A stretch of DNA of 64,000 nt from Pseudoflavitalea rhizosphaerae. GTDB lineage: Bacteria > Bacteroidota > Bacteroidia > Chitinophagales > Chitinophagaceae. Made by a program: the position numbers and the translations under genes. How positions within the stretch are numbered: position 1 is the first letter of the stretch; every line of letters begins with the position of its first letter. Of this stretch, positions 43,112 to 52,898 are shown piece by piece. The notes beneath the pieces are model-generated. The model was not told where the DNA came from. It ran no database searches and saw nothing but the letters and a program-made list of their open reading frames with translations. The DNA is taken from assembly GCF_003991355.1 (NCBI RefSeq), contig NZ_RCSU01000009.1:62001-126000 (forward strand), given 5' to 3'.

Positions 43112-43188
43112 TCATTATTTTTACTTTTCCACATCGCCTCACCAATCCTTTTTTCTGCAGGCAATTGTTTTATTTTGACGCTCATTCC

Positions 43189-43821
43189 ATGAAATATCAC
43201 TTCATTACTATCGAAGGCAATATCGGCGCAGGTAAAACAACCCTGGCCCATTTACTTGCCAAGAAATACGATGCCAGACTGATCCTCGAAGCATTTGCGG
43301 ACAATCCCTTTCTCAGCAAATTCTACGAAAACCCCAGCCAGTTTGCTTTTCCGCTGGAACTATTCTTCATGGCAGAGCGATACAAACAACTGAAAGAGCT
43401 GATCCAATCGCGGGATCTTTTCAATACCATCACCATCAGCGATTATCTCTTCACCAAATGTTTGCTATTCGCCAAAGTGAACCTGCCCGAAGAGGAATTC
43501 AGGCTCTACCAGAAATTGTTCGATATCATCCACCAGCAATTGATCCAACCGGATATCCTCATCTACCTGCATGCACCTGTTCAGAAATTGCAGTCGAATA
43601 TCAAAAGACGTAACAGACCGTATGAGCAGAATATCCCGGATGATTATCTTTTCAATATCCAGCAGACCTATACCCAGTATATCAAGCAGCACAATATCAC
43701 AACCCTCTTCATCGATGCCAGCAATGCAGACTTTCTCGGTAACGAGAAACACCTGCAGGTGATCACCGATGCACTGGAAAAAGATTACGGTCCCGGTCAG
43801 CATTATTTCACTCTGCCATAA
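43189..43821 (+). CDS. Deoxynucleoside kinase family protein
   Basis: 210 aa from the ATG at 43189. The P-loop is IEGNIGAGKTTLA. The ISDYLFTKCLLFAK segment and the lid region RRNRPYEQNIPDDYLFNIQQTY match the dNK family (deoxyguanosine/deoxyadenosine kinase type). It phosphorylates deoxynucleosides in salvage. Substrate specificity is unclear. Length is normal. Confidence 0.92.
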   Translation: MKYHFITIEGNIGAGKTTLAHLLAKKYDARLILEAFADNPFLSKFYENPSQFAFPLELFFMAERYKQLKELIQSRDLFNTITISDYLFTKCLLFAKVNLPEEEFRLYQKLFDIIHQQLIQPDILIYLHAPVQKLQSNIKRRNRPYEQNIPDDYLFNIQQTYTQYIKQHNITTLFIDASNADFLGNEKHLQVITDALEKDYGPGQHYFTLP

Positions 43822-43842
43822 CCGATTATTCCGGTACAACTG

Positions 43843-43850
43843 TATTTTTG
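43843..43850 (+). promoter_or_regulatory. -7 promoter element of the MFS gene, close to the start codon
   Basis: TATTTTTG matches TAnnTTTG exactly and ends 4 bp before the ATG at 43855, predicting a transcript that begins at or next to the start codon. Confidence 0.55.
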
Positions 43851-43854
43851 TAAA

Positions 43855-45105
43855 ATGGAATCAGGAGACAGAGGCCCGGAAAATTCCTTCGAAGTACTTA
43901 AGATCAAAGAATTCCGGTTATACATCATACAGCGCTTCTTTTTTACCATGGCTATGAGAATGATCGCCACTGTTGTCTGGTGGCAAATGTATCTCATCAC
44001 AAAAAACCCGCTGGCGCTGGCTTTTATCGGGTTGTCCGAAGCTGTTCCCGCTATATTATTGTCGTTGTACTCAGGGCATGTGGTTGACAAGACCGATAAC
44101 CGGAAGCTGATGCTTATCACCATTCTGCTCTATGTGGTTTGTGCAGTCGCATTGCTCACCATCACTATTCCTTCCGTAGAACAATCCGTTGGCAAACATT
44201 TCATACAGTATTCCATTTATGTGATCATCTTCAGCACCGGTGTGATCAGGGCTTTCCTGGGGCCGGTCACCAATGCTATCATGGCGCAGATGGTGCCCAA
44301 ATCACATTTACCCAGCGCCGTTACCTGGAGATCCGGCACCTGGCTGGGCGCTTCTGTTATCGGCCACGCATCCGCCGGTTTCCTGATCGCCTATGCAGGT
44401 TATACCAACACTTTTGCACTCATCATTTTTTATATACTCATCTCGGCCACGGCTGCATTTTTCATTTCTGCCAAACCACCACAGCACAATAAAAAAGGAC
44501 AGAAGACCTGGGAAAGTGTAAAAGAAGGATTGAAATATGTAATGGGAACGAAGGAATTGTTAGGTGCGATGGCGCTGGACCTGTTTGCAGTACTGTTCGG
44601 AGGCGCCGTAGCCATGATCCCATTCTTTGCCGGCGAGATCCTTAAAGTAGGCGCTATCGGTTTCGGATGGCTGAATGCCGCTACCGATATCGGCTCTGCG
44701 CTGGTGATCGTTTATCTCACAATATTCCCGCTGAAAAAGAACCAGGGTAAACTGTTGTTGTTTGCAGTGGCAGGATTCGGGATCTGTATCATCACATTCG
44801 GATTGAGCACTATTTACTGGCTGAGCTTTGTGGCGCTGTTACTGAGTGGCGTACTGGATGGTATCAGTGTAGTAATTCGCGGCACTATCCTGCAACTCAA
44901 AACGCCTGATGAAATGCGCGGCCGCGTTTCTGCCATCAACAGCATGTTCATCAATTCGGCAAACGAAATTGGAAGCTTCGAAAGCGGTGTTGCTGCCAAA
45001 CTGATGGGAGTGGTCCCCTCCGTCCTCTTCGGCGGTGCAATGAGTGTATTGGTTGTGGTCGGCGCCTGGATCAAAGCTCCAAGCCTGCGCAAATTCCAAT
45101 ATTAA
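43855..45105 (+). CDS. MFS transporter, MFS_3/EntS-like
   Basis: 416 aa with 10-12 hydrophobic helices. FIGLSEAVPAILLSLYSGHVVDKTDNRKLMLI is the loop 2-3 signature of major facilitator proteins, and RGTILQLKTPDEMRGRVSAINSMFINSANEIGSFESG is typical of the MFS_3 exporter subfamily. The substrate cannot be named. Its promoter is inferred to give a leaderless message. Confidence 0.93.
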   Translation: MESGDRGPENSFEVLKIKEFRLYIIQRFFFTMAMRMIATVVWWQMYLITKNPLALAFIGLSEAVPAILLSLYSGHVVDKTDNRKLMLITILLYVVCAVALLTITIPSVEQSVGKHFIQYSIYVIIFSTGVIRAFLGPVTNAIMAQMVPKSHLPSAVTWRSGTWLGASVIGHASAGFLIAYAGYTNTFALIIFYILISATAAFFISAKPPQHNKKGQKTWESVKEGLKYVMGTKELLGAMALDLFAVLFGGAVAMIPFFAGEILKVGAIGFGWLNAATDIGSALVIVYLTIFPLKKNQGKLLLFAVAGFGICIITFGLSTIYWLSFVALLLSGVLDGISVVIRGTILQLKTPDEMRGRVSAINSMFINSANEIGSFESGVAAKLMGVVPSVLFGGAMSVLVVVGAWIKAPSLRKFQY

Positions 45106-45130
45106 TTTTTGCTGTGATAGCATATCAGAG

Positions 45131-45202
45131 TGTGCCCAGTCGCTCGTCTCCGGCGAGGATCATTCCATCACTTTCAGGCAGCCTCTCTCACAAGCGGGCA
45201 CA
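45131..45202. repeat. REP-like palindromic element, degenerate copy 5
   Basis: Only the left half keeps the core, with CAGTCGCTCGTCTCCGGCGAG at 45136-45156; the right half has lost it, and only the tips TGTGCCC and GGGCACA still pair. It lies between convergent genes and appears to be decaying. Confidence 0.7.
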
Positions 45203-45216
45203 CCCGGCACACGCAA

Positions 45217-45735
45217 CTATTTCCCGTTCGCCACCAGCTTCTCCATGACATAAAACACAGCCGGACAAAATTCCGCATTCTTCAGCGTAAGTTGAGGCCG
45301 CTTGAGGATCACATCTTCATCGGTATAAGGAAAACGATGACAGTCAGAAGGACGATCATCATAAATACTGCAATAATTATCGGCTCCTAAAAACGGGCAG
45401 GGAGTTGACTTCACCACATAATCCCCCTCTTCATCCAGTTTGAGATAAGTATCGATGAATGCGCTCTCCTTCATTCGCAGCAGCTTACTGATGCGTTTGA
45501 TATCAGGAGTTTTGAATCGCGGGGAATAGTTCTTGCAACAGGCAGCGCATTGCAGACAATCGATCTGGCTGAAAGCTTCTTCATGCAGATCAGGCAATTG
45601 CTTCAGCGTTTTGTTCTTGTCCGCCGATTTGAGAAATTGTTTGTACAGTTTCTGGTGCTCTGCAGAACGCTTCTTCCACTGCATTTTTTCCAGCGCCTCT
45701 ATTGAATGTCCGTTTCCAAAAAGGGGTTTAGCCAC
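45217..45735 (-). CDS. YkgJ-type cysteine-cluster protein
   Basis: 172 aa with a GTG start; no in-frame ATG precedes it. The cysteine-rich motif IDCLQCAACCKNYSPRF is followed by STPCPFLGADNYCSIYDDRPSDCHRFPY. These cysteines probably bind zinc or an iron-sulfur cluster in the YkgJ family, whose function is unknown. Basic N-terminal half, soluble. Convergent with the MFS gene. Confidence 0.88.
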   Translation of the reverse strand: MAKPLFGNGHSIEALEKMQWKKRSAEHQKLYKQFLKSADKNKTLKQLPDLHEEAFSQIDCLQCAACCKNYSPRFKTPDIKRISKLLRMKESAFIDTYLKLDEEGDYVVKSTPCPFLGADNYCSIYDDRPSDCHRFPYTDEDVILKRPQLTLKNAEFCPAVFYVMEKLVANGK

Positions 45736-45830
45736 CTGATGATCAATTAAAAAATGGTTAATATGAAACTGCCTGCAAAATTACTGACAAATAATTCATA
45801 ACATGGTATTTAATTTGAATATCACGTACT

Positions 45831-46733
45831 ATGAATACGCTTCAACAGCAATTCCTTACGCTGGTATCAACACCTTTCTATGTGATCATCATCGGGATCG
45901 AGATCCTGTTGAGCAGTCTTCATCATACCCAATCTTATCATTGGAAAGATTCCGCCCGCAATTTTGCACTCAGTATACTAGGGGGTCTCACTGATTTATT
46001 GATGCGCGCTGTTTCACTTGCTGTAATGAGTTTCTGTTTTGCGCATGCACTGTTTACGCTTTCACATTCCTGGATCTATTGGGTGGTCCTTGTATTTGCC
46101 GTTGATTTCCTTCACTACTGGCTGCACCGGCTAAGCCATACCAGTCGCTTTTTCTGGGCTGTTCATGTGAACCATCATTCCAGTTCGCATTTTAATTTCA
46201 CTACCGGTTTCAGGGCTGCCGTATTTGAACCTTTATATCGTTTCCTATTTTTTTTGCCGCTTCCCCTGGCAGGTTTCCAGCCCATCGATGTGCTGCTGGT
46301 GTATTCCATCCTCGAGATCTGGGCCATCTGTACACATACAGAAAAAGTAAAACGACTGGGTTGGCTCGAATACATTTTCGTTACACCATCACACCATCGC
46401 GTGCATCATGGTTCCAACATAAAGTATCTGGATAAGAACATGGGATCTGTTTTTATTTTCTGGGATAAATTGTTCGGCACCTTCCAACAGGAACTGCCTG
46501 CCGGAGAATATGAGCCCATCCGTTACGGCCTCACCAGTCCGTTAGAAGATCAATCCATCCCATCGCTTGTATTGCACGAATGGCGGGGCATCTGGGCCGA
46601 CCTTAAAAGAAAGGACATTACATGGAAACAAAAAATCCAATATGTTTTCCGCGCTCCCGGATGGAGCCATGATGGCAGCAGAAAGACCAGTGAATCACTA
46701 AGAGAATGTGAAAAGGTTGGCAAATATGAATAA
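45831..46733 (+). CDS. Sterol desaturase / fatty-acid hydroxylase family protein
   Basis: 300 aa. It has four hydrophobic segments and the di-iron histidine motifs HYWLHRLSHTSRFFWAVHVNHHSSSHFN and HHRVHHGSNIKYLDKN. It is the first of two adjacent paralogues, and the next gene starts within its last 8 bases, ATGAATAA at 46726-46733. The pair may form one enzyme unit or work on related lipids. The substrate is unknown. Confidence 0.9.
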   Translation: MNTLQQQFLTLVSTPFYVIIIGIEILLSSLHHTQSYHWKDSARNFALSILGGLTDLLMRAVSLAVMSFCFAHALFTLSHSWIYWVVLVFAVDFLHYWLHRLSHTSRFFWAVHVNHHSSSHFNFTTGFRAAVFEPLYRFLFFLPLPLAGFQPIDVLLVYSILEIWAICTHTEKVKRLGWLEYIFVTPSHHRVHHGSNIKYLDKNMGSVFIFWDKLFGTFQQELPAGEYEPIRYGLTSPLEDQSIPSLVLHEWRGIWADLKRKDITWKQKIQYVFRAPGWSHDGSRKTSESLRECEKVGKYE

Positions 46734-47670
46734 GCCGACTATTTTTGCCGCAGTGGAAGCCATAAGAGAACAAATACTGATCCTGATCAGCACCCCTGTT
46801 TATCTAATCATCATCGGTGCTGAAATTCTGTTGAGCAATTACCGCCACCGCAAAGCCTATACCTGGAAAGATACAGGTGTAAATGTTTACCTGATGCTGA
46901 TGAATGGCGCGCTTGACCTGCTGTTCCGCGGCGTGTATCTGGTGGTGTTGGATTATTTCTATCGCCACCAGGTCTTCAACTTCGATCACGTTATCGTGTA
47001 TTGGTTCATGTTAGTACTGCTGGAAGACTTCCTTTATTACTGGCTTCATCGTTTCGATCATGAGGTCAGGATTTTCTGGGCCGTGCATGTAACGCATCAT
47101 TCTTCCGAACTTTTCAATTTCACGGTTGGGTTCAGATCCTCTGTATTCCAGCCGCTCTATCGTTTCATCTATTTCATTCCACTTGCACTGATGGGCTTCT
47201 CGCCGCTGGATATCATCTTCATCTATTCAGCCACGCAGATCTGGGGCATCTTTGTGCATACCGAATTCATCAAAAAGATGGGATGGCTTGAACATATACT
47301 TGTTACGCCTTCGCACCATCGTGTGCATCATGCCAGCAATCCAAAATACCTGGACAAGAACATGGGCATGTTCCTCATCATCTGGGATAAGATCTTCGGC
47401 ACTTTCCAGGCCGAGCTTCCGGAAGCCGAATACCAGCCGATCAGGTACGGGCTCACTACTCCCCTCCAAAAAGAAACACCTGTTACAGTAGTGTTCCATG
47501 AATGGAGCAGCATCTGGAAAGATATCACCCGCACAGATATCACCTGGAAAGAAAAATGGAACTACCTCTTTGGACCTCCCGGCTGGAGCCACGATGGCAG
47601 CCGTCTTACCAGTGAAGAGATGCGTGCTGAAGAAGATGCACAGGCTGGTAACTCCACCGTATTGCGCTGA
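46726..47670 (+). CDS. Sterol desaturase / fatty-acid hydroxylase family protein
   Basis: 314 aa from the ATG at 46726; the GTG at 46708 is a weaker choice because the ATG overlaps the previous stop in a coupling arrangement. The histidine motifs YYWLHRFDHEVRIFWAVHVTHHSSELFN and HHRVHHASNPKYLDKN are complete. It resembles the gene at 45831 closely over its whole length, so it is probably a tandem duplication. Confidence 0.9.
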   Translation: MNKPTIFAAVEAIREQILILISTPVYLIIIGAEILLSNYRHRKAYTWKDTGVNVYLMLMNGALDLLFRGVYLVVLDYFYRHQVFNFDHVIVYWFMLVLLEDFLYYWLHRFDHEVRIFWAVHVTHHSSELFNFTVGFRSSVFQPLYRFIYFIPLALMGFSPLDIIFIYSATQIWGIFVHTEFIKKMGWLEHILVTPSHHRVHHASNPKYLDKNMGMFLIIWDKIFGTFQAELPEAEYQPIRYGLTTPLQKETPVTVVFHEWSSIWKDITRTDITWKEKWNYLFGPPGWSHDGSRLTSEEMRAEEDAQAGNSTVLR

Positions 47671-47807
47671 CTGGTAGCTAGTTCTGTGCAGCAGTCCAGG
47701 CGGCTCGCTGGCTTCATATGGCGGTGTTGAAGGCTATCTGAAACACCCATTTTTCCCCAATAAATTCACCAGCTCAACAAACAGCTGTTAGTGTGACAGA
47801 ATCCGCG

Positions 47808-47815
47808 TAACTTTG
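47808..47815 (+). promoter_or_regulatory. -7 promoter element of gcvP
   Basis: TAACTTTG matches TAnnTTTG exactly, 43 bp before the gcvP ATG at 47858. A leader of about 36 nt is predicted, too short for a glycine riboswitch. Confidence 0.6.
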
Positions 47816-47857
47816 CAGCCTCTTTTTAGCGCTATAAAAGTTTATCAACTACATTAT

Positions 47858-50749
47858 ATGAATCTGTTCGAACAACAAAACGCTGAATTTATCAGCCGTC
47901 ATATCGGGCCCAATGAAGCAGAGACGAAGCAAATGCTCTACACAATAGGCGAACCAAGCCTCGAGAGCCTCGTAAGCAAAACCGTCCCCCCGGGTATTCG
48001 CATGAGCAAACCGCTCAGCATCCCGCCTTCCATGAGCGAATATGAGTACCTGCAGCATATCAAGGAGATTTCCCTGAAGAACAAAGTGTTCAGGACCTAT
48101 ATCGGGCAGGGTTATTACGATACCATCACACCCAGTGTGATTTTACGTAATGTGTTTGAAAATCCAGGCTGGTATACCCAATACACGCCTTACCAGGCAG
48201 AAATTTCCCAGGGTCGCCTGGAAAGCCTGCTGAACTTCCAGACCATGGTGAGCGACCTTACAGGTCTCCCCATCGCCAACGCCTCCCTCCTGGATGAAGG
48301 CAGTGCGGCAGCAGAAGCCATGACTATGTTCTTCAACGCCCTCAACAGGGACCATGATCATATCACACGTCCTAAATTCTTTGTTGACCAACATACTTTC
48401 CCGCAAACGATCGATGTGATCATCACCCGCGCAACGCCCGTCGGCATTGAAGTGGTAACCGGAGATTACAAGACGGCGGAAATCGACAATACTTATTTCG
48501 GCGCGCTGGTGCAGTACCCCAACGATAAAGGCTCTGTGGAAGACTACCGCCAGTTCATCAGCAAAGTGCACGCTGCAGATGCTTACGTGGTAATGGCAAC
48601 AGACCTGCTGGCGCTCACACTGCTCACGCCTCCCGGCGAGCTCGGCGCTGACGCTGCCTGCGGTTCCGCCCAACGCTTTGGCGTTCCTCTCGGATTCGGC
48701 GGACCACATGCCGCTTTCTTTGCCGTAAAAGATGATTTCAAAAGATCAATCCCAGGCCGTATCATCGGTGTTAGTATCGATGCACAGGGCAACCGCGCAC
48801 TGCGCATGGCCCTCCAGACCAGGGAGCAACATATCAAACGCGAAAAAGCTACCTCGAATATCTGTACTGCACAAGCGCTCCTCGCCAATATGGCCGCGAT
48901 GTACGCAGTATTCCATGGCCCGGAAGGACTGAAGAATATCGCCAAACGCGTTACCATCCTGGCCAATGCACTCAGCGAAGAACTTGCTGCTGACGGATAC
49001 GATGTAGTGAACAGCAATTTCTTCGACACCGTAGTGATCAAAGTGAAAGATGCTGCCGCCATCCGCGCCAAAGCAGAAGCCGCACAGATCAATTTCCGCT
49101 ACTTCAGCAACAACGAGATCGGAATCTCCGTGGATGAAACCACTTCCCTCTCCGATGTGCTGGATATTCTCCTGCTGCTTGATCAACCTAATGATCACAA
49201 TGTTGCCGGGTTCAGTATCAGTGATGATGCAGGTCTCTATCATCTGCCATCTTCACTTACCCGTACCTCTCCTTTCCTCACGCATCCTGTGTTCAACACG
49301 CACCACAGCGAAACACAGATGATGCGTTATATCAAATACCTCGAGAACAAAGACCTTTCCCTCAATACCAGCATGATCTCCCTCGGCAGCTGCACCATGA
49401 AACTGAATGCAGCCAGCGAGATGATCCCTCTAAGCTGGAGCCACTGGGCAAAGATGCACCCCTTTGCACCGGTTGATCAAACGCAGGGTTACTACCAGAT
49501 CGTTACTGAGCTGAGCGACTACCTCTGCAAGATCACTGCATTCGATGCCTGCAGCCTGCAACCCAACAGCGGTGCGCAGGGCGAATATGCGGGACTGTTA
49601 GTGATCCGCGAATGGCACCGTTCACGCGGCGAAGGTAATCGCAACGTAATGCTGATCCCCATCTCCGCACACGGCACCAACCCTGCATCAGCAGTGATGG
49701 CAGGCATGAAGGTGGTAGTAGTGAAAGCGCTGGAGAATGGTTATATCGATGTGGAGGACCTGAAAGCAAAAGCCAACCAGTACAGTAAAGATCTGGCAGG
49801 TATCATGATCACTTATCCCAGCACTTATGGTGTGTACGAAGAAACAGTGAAAGAGATCACCAGCATCATTCACGAGCACGGTGGTCAGGTGTATATGGAC
49901 GGCGCCAACATGAACGCCCAGGTGGGCCTCACCGCGCCTGGCCTGATCGGTGCTGATGTTTGTCACCTCAACCTGCACAAAACCTTCGCCATCCCTCACG
50001 GCGGCGGCGGTCCCGGCATGGGCCCCATCTGTGTGAAAGAGCACCTGGCGCCATTCCTGCCCGGTCACGTTACCCTGGAAAATGGTAAACAGGCTACTCA
50101 TGCAGTGAGTGCAGCGCCATTCGGCTCCGCAAGCATCCTGCTGATCAGCTACGCTTATATCCGCATGCTCGGTTACTCAGGAACGAAAGCTGCTACCGAA
50201 TACGCGATCCTCAATGCCAACTACATGCGTTCACGCCTGCAGGGTGAGTATGAGATCCTCTATCTCGGCAGCAACGGCACCTGCGCACACGAATTCATCA
50301 TCGACCTCCGCCCCTTCAAGAAATCTGCCGAGATCGAAGCGGAAGATGTAGCCAAACGCCTGATGGATTACGGCTTCCACGCGCCTACGCTCAGCTTCCC
50401 TGTTCCCGGTACGATCATGATCGAGCCTACAGAAAGTGAAGACAAAGCCGAGCTGGACCGCTTCTGCGACGCTATGCTGAGCATCCGGGAAGAGATCCGC
50501 TCTATCGAAGAAGGTAAAGCCGATAAGAAAGATAACCCGCTGAAGAATGCGCCACATACACAGCATGTAGTGATCAGCTCCGACTGGAACCGCAGCTACA
50601 GCCGTGAAACAGCTGCATTCCCACTCCCATATGTAAGCGAAAGCAAATTCTGGCCTAGTGTAAGCAGGGTAAACAATACGCATGGCGACAGAAACCTGAT
50701 CTGCACCTGCGAGCCTGTTTCATCTTATGCTGAAGCGGAAGCAAACTAA
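47858..50749 (+). CDS. gcvP: Glycine dehydrogenase (decarboxylating), P protein
   Basis: 963 aa, the single-chain form. The start at 47858 is chosen because the upstream ATG-less extension overlaps the promoter. Both halves are present: the N-terminal half with [18 protein letters not shown], and the C-terminal half with the pyridoxal phosphate lysine in [18 protein letters not shown] and the [17 protein letters not shown] loop. It decarboxylates glycine in the glycine cleavage system. The partner genes gcvT and gcvH are not in the window. Confidence 0.97.
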   Translation: MNLFEQQNAEFISRHIGPNEAETKQMLYTIGEPSLESLVSKTVPPGIRMSKPLSIPPSMSEYEYLQHIKEISLKNKVFRTYIGQGYYDTITPSVILRNVFENPGWYTQYTPYQAEISQGRLESLLNFQTMVSDLTGLPIANASLLDEGSAAAEAMTMFFNALNRDHDHITRPKFFVDQHTFPQTIDVIITRATPVGIEVVTGDYKTAEIDNTYFGALVQYPNDKGSVEDYRQFISKVHAADAYVVMATDLLALTLLTPPGELGADAACGSAQRFGVPLGFGGPHAAFFAVKDDFKRSIPGRIIGVSIDAQGNRALRMALQTREQHIKREKATSNICTAQALLANMAAMYAVFHGPEGLKNIAKRVTILANALSEELAADGYDVVNSNFFDTVVIKVKDAAAIRAKAEAAQINFRYFSNNEIGISVDETTSLSDVLDILLLLDQPNDHNVAGFSISDDAGLYHLPSSLTRTSPFLTHPVFNTHHSETQMMRYIKYLENKDLSLNTSMISLGSCTMKLNAASEMIPLSWSHWAKMHPFAPVDQTQGYYQIVTELSDYLCKITAFDACSLQPNSGAQGEYAGLLVIREWHRSRGEGNRNVMLIPISAHGTNPASAVMAGMKVVVVKALENGYIDVEDLKAKANQYSKDLAGIMITYPSTYGVYEETVKEITSIIHEHGGQVYMDGANMNAQVGLTAPGLIGADVCHLNLHKTFAIPHGGGGPGMGPICVKEHLAPFLPGHVTLENGKQATHAVSAAPFGSASILLISYAYIRMLGYSGTKAATEYAILNANYMRSRLQGEYEILYLGSNGTCAHEFIIDLRPFKKSAEIEAEDVAKRLMDYGFHAPTLSFPVPGTIMIEPTESEDKAELDRFCDAMLSIREEIRSIEEGKADKKDNPLKNAPHTQHVVISSDWNRSYSRETAAFPLPYVSESKFWPSVSRVNNTHGDRNLICTCEPVSSYAEAEAN

Positions 50750-50770
50750 GAAATAGAAAATTAGATACAG

Positions 50771-50800
50771 GAGGCACGCCGGTATGCGTGCCTCTTTTTT
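50771..50800 (+). terminator. Terminator of gcvP
   Basis: GAGGCACGC and GCGTGCCTC form a perfect 9-bp stem around CGGTAT, followed by TTTTTT. It is about 22 bp after the gcvP stop. Confidence 0.92.
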
Positions 50801-50841
50801 ATTTCGAAGTGCCGGCGCCACGAACTGTATTGGAAACCCGG

Positions 50842-51591
50842 CTATTCTTCGTCAAGCAATATTTTGATCATGGCTTTGTGGCCTGTCATGAATCCGTGGA
50901 AGATCTTGAAGTTCTCCGTTTCAGTAAAGGAGGTTTTGTTGATGCCATTTTCAGTCAACTCATAGATGGTTGCATGAGGATAGGCCAGTATGATTGGAGA
51001 ATGTGTTGCAATGATGAACTGCGCGCCTGCGCCAATCAGTTCATGCATTCTCGTCAGCAGGGCCATCTGCCGCGTGGGCGATAAGGCTGCTTCAGGCTCA
51101 TCCAGTATATAAAGCCCATCGCCTGTGAACCGGTTCATGAAAAGCGCCCAAAAAGATTCACCGTGAGATTGCTCATGCAATGAAACGCCTCCATAACTAT
51201 TGATCAGTTTCGCTCCCCTACCTTCTTTATCCAGGTCTTCCAAATTGGTAGCAAGATTGAAAAAACTCTCGCTGCGCAGGAAAAAACCATCCCGGTGTTT
51301 CGCCCCCCTGGCCAGCGTGAAATAATTGTGCAATTCGGAATGAGAAGCACGTGTGGCAAAATTAAAATTCCTGGAACCGCCTTCCGGATTGAACCCATAT
51401 GCCACAGCAATAGCCTCTATCAGCGTTGATTTTCCCATTCCGTTCTCACCTGACAGATAGGTTACGCGGGGATGGAACTTAAGCGATTTCAAATGCCTGA
51501 GCGCAGGAATAGTAAAGGGGTACTGATTGGGAGTTGATACATTCTCCCGGTTATAAATAAGCTCCCTGATACCTTTGATTGACTGCACCAT
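50842..51591 (-). CDS. AAA family ATPase, SMC/RecF-like
   Basis: 249 aa. The Walker A is YLSGENGMGKSTLIEAIA. The signature-like segment SHGESFWALF, the Walker B LYILDEPEAALSP and the D-loop/H-motif region FIIATHSPIILAYP follow. This is an ABC-like head without a coiled-coil arm, as in small AAA_21/AAA_15-type ATPases. Some relatives are in defence or anti-phage systems, but nothing adjacent supports that here. It is monocistronic. Confidence 0.88.
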   Translation of the reverse strand: MVQSIKGIRELIYNRENVSTPNQYPFTIPALRHLKSLKFHPRVTYLSGENGMGKSTLIEAIAVAYGFNPEGGSRNFNFATRASHSELHNYFTLARGAKHRDGFFLRSESFFNLATNLEDLDKEGRGAKLINSYGGVSLHEQSHGESFWALFMNRFTGDGLYILDEPEAALSPTRQMALLTRMHELIGAGAQFIIATHSPIILAYPHATIYELTENGINKTSFTETENFKIFHGFMTGHKAMIKILLDEE

Positions 51592-51726
51592 TGCCGGATT
51601 TTTATTTGAATCAGAAATTCAACCCTGAAGATAGTAAAATACATACCGCCATTGAATGGACCACCAATACAAAGGCCACCTCTGATGAGATGGCCTCTTT
51701 TTCGGGTAAGCCTTACAAAAGTTCAT

Positions 51727-51957
51727 TTACAAAATAAGATGATTTCCGGGCTTGTTGATCACACAGAAAGGGTACTCCCTACCCAAAGCGTTGAGCCTGT
51801 CTACGATCTCTTCACCTGGAGGCGGTACATTCCTCACTTCGGTTAACCCTGACTGTTGAATCTGCAATGTACCGGATAATTGTTTCGCACTCTTTGGAGC
51901 TCTCCTCAACGGGGTTCTGTTAATGGCTGCCAGGCTGTTTGCTTTGTTTCTTTTCAT
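51727..51957 (-). CDS. Small hypothetical protein, uncertain
   Basis: 76 aa. It starts MKRNKANSLAAINRTPLRR, is basic in the first third and has no signal peptide or membrane segment. The end (YPFCVINKPGNHLIL) contains one Cys. I do not recognise the family, and a chance ORF cannot be excluded. A second reading frame (51920-52141) overlaps its start and looks less likely. Confidence 0.35.
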   Translation of the reverse strand: MKRNKANSLAAINRTPLRRAPKSAKQLSGTLQIQQSGLTEVRNVPPPGEEIVDRLNALGREYPFCVINKPGNHLIL

Positions 51958-52274
51958 GACCCATAAGATTTAACGATGAACGGATTAATTTTCCTTCATT
52001 TTTCTCACAAGCGTGCAATCGGACACATATAGCAAGAATCTTATGTTGAGTTCCAGGCAGGTACAGGGGTGTTACACAAAATCGCGGGAGCTGCTGAAAA
52101 ATTATAACACTATAAAGATACTGCAAAACTTGCCCGTTCAACGCGTGTTCATTAAAATTTTACACAAAAAAAATAATTGGTATACATAACACCTGCATGC
52201 AATTTTAGAACCAACAAAATCCTGATCTTTGTAATCCCCCTTCCCCGTATTCTTCACACATTAAATTGCAGCTT
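51958..52274. other. AT-rich gene-free stretch
   Basis: 317 bp with no ORF that is convincing and no repeat of either family. AT-rich near 52150-52200. It probably holds the promoters of the small gene at 51957 and of the oxidoreductase at 52275. Confidence 0.4.
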
Positions 52275-52868
52275 ATGGCCCACATCATACAACTGGCCGG
52301 CATTTCAGGAAGTTTACGCAAAGGCTCTTTCAATACAGCCCTGCTTCATGCAGTACATCGTATGCTACCCGACCATATGAAGATGAATATCCTTTCCATT
52401 GCTGATATACCGCTTTACAATGCAGACCTGGACTGGCCCGCCGTTGCTGAAAGGCCTGCGCCTGTTGCCCGCTTCCGGGAAGACCTGGCTAACACAGATG
52501 CAGTACTGATAGTATCACCGGAATACAATTACTCCATACCCGGAGGATTGAAGAATGCGATCGATTGGGCTTCACGTGGAGAGGACTCCCCATTGCTGGG
52601 GAAACCTGTCGCCGTAATGGGAGCAACTCAGGGTCTTTGGGGAACAGTGCGGATGCACCTGGCTTTCCACCCGGTTTTCCAGTTCCTCAATATGAAACCA
52701 CTTTTCCGCCCTGAAATACTCGTAGCAAAAGCTAAAGACAAATTCGATGCAGAGCTCCGGCTCAGCGATGAGCCCACCATCCAGCTCATACAGAAACACC
52801 TGAAAGCTTTCAGCGATCATATCCTTCACTCCCAAATGCAGGTAAGCTTCCCCAATCCACAGGCATAA
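52275..52868 (+). CDS. NADPH-dependent FMN reductase family protein
   Basis: 197 aa from the ATG at 52275; the TTG at 52266 is an artefact. LAGISGSLRKGSFNTALL is the flavodoxin-like FMN-binding P-loop and SPEYNYSIPGGLKNAIDWASRG is the second family signature. It probably reduces quinones, azo compounds or chromate with NAD(P)H, a general detoxifying activity. It is followed 30 bp later by a very acidic protein and mgtC-like gene. Confidence 0.92.
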   Translation: MAHIIQLAGISGSLRKGSFNTALLHAVHRMLPDHMKMNILSIADIPLYNADLDWPAVAERPAPVARFREDLANTDAVLIVSPEYNYSIPGGLKNAIDWASRGEDSPLLGKPVAVMGATQGLWGTVRMHLAFHPVFQFLNMKPLFRPEILVAKAKDKFDAELRLSDEPTIQLIQKHLKAFSDHILHSQMQVSFPNPQA

Positions 52869-52898
52869 GTTTTTTTCAACTCATTTAAAATACAGGAC

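Noticed and set aside
47671-47857. Glycine riboswitch before gcvP
   Set aside because: The predicted leader is about 36 nt and no glycine aptamer-like pairs were found.
51920-52141. 73-aa ORF on the reverse strand
   Set aside because: It overlaps the start of another small ORF, lacks a signal or a family and lies in AT-rich sequence.
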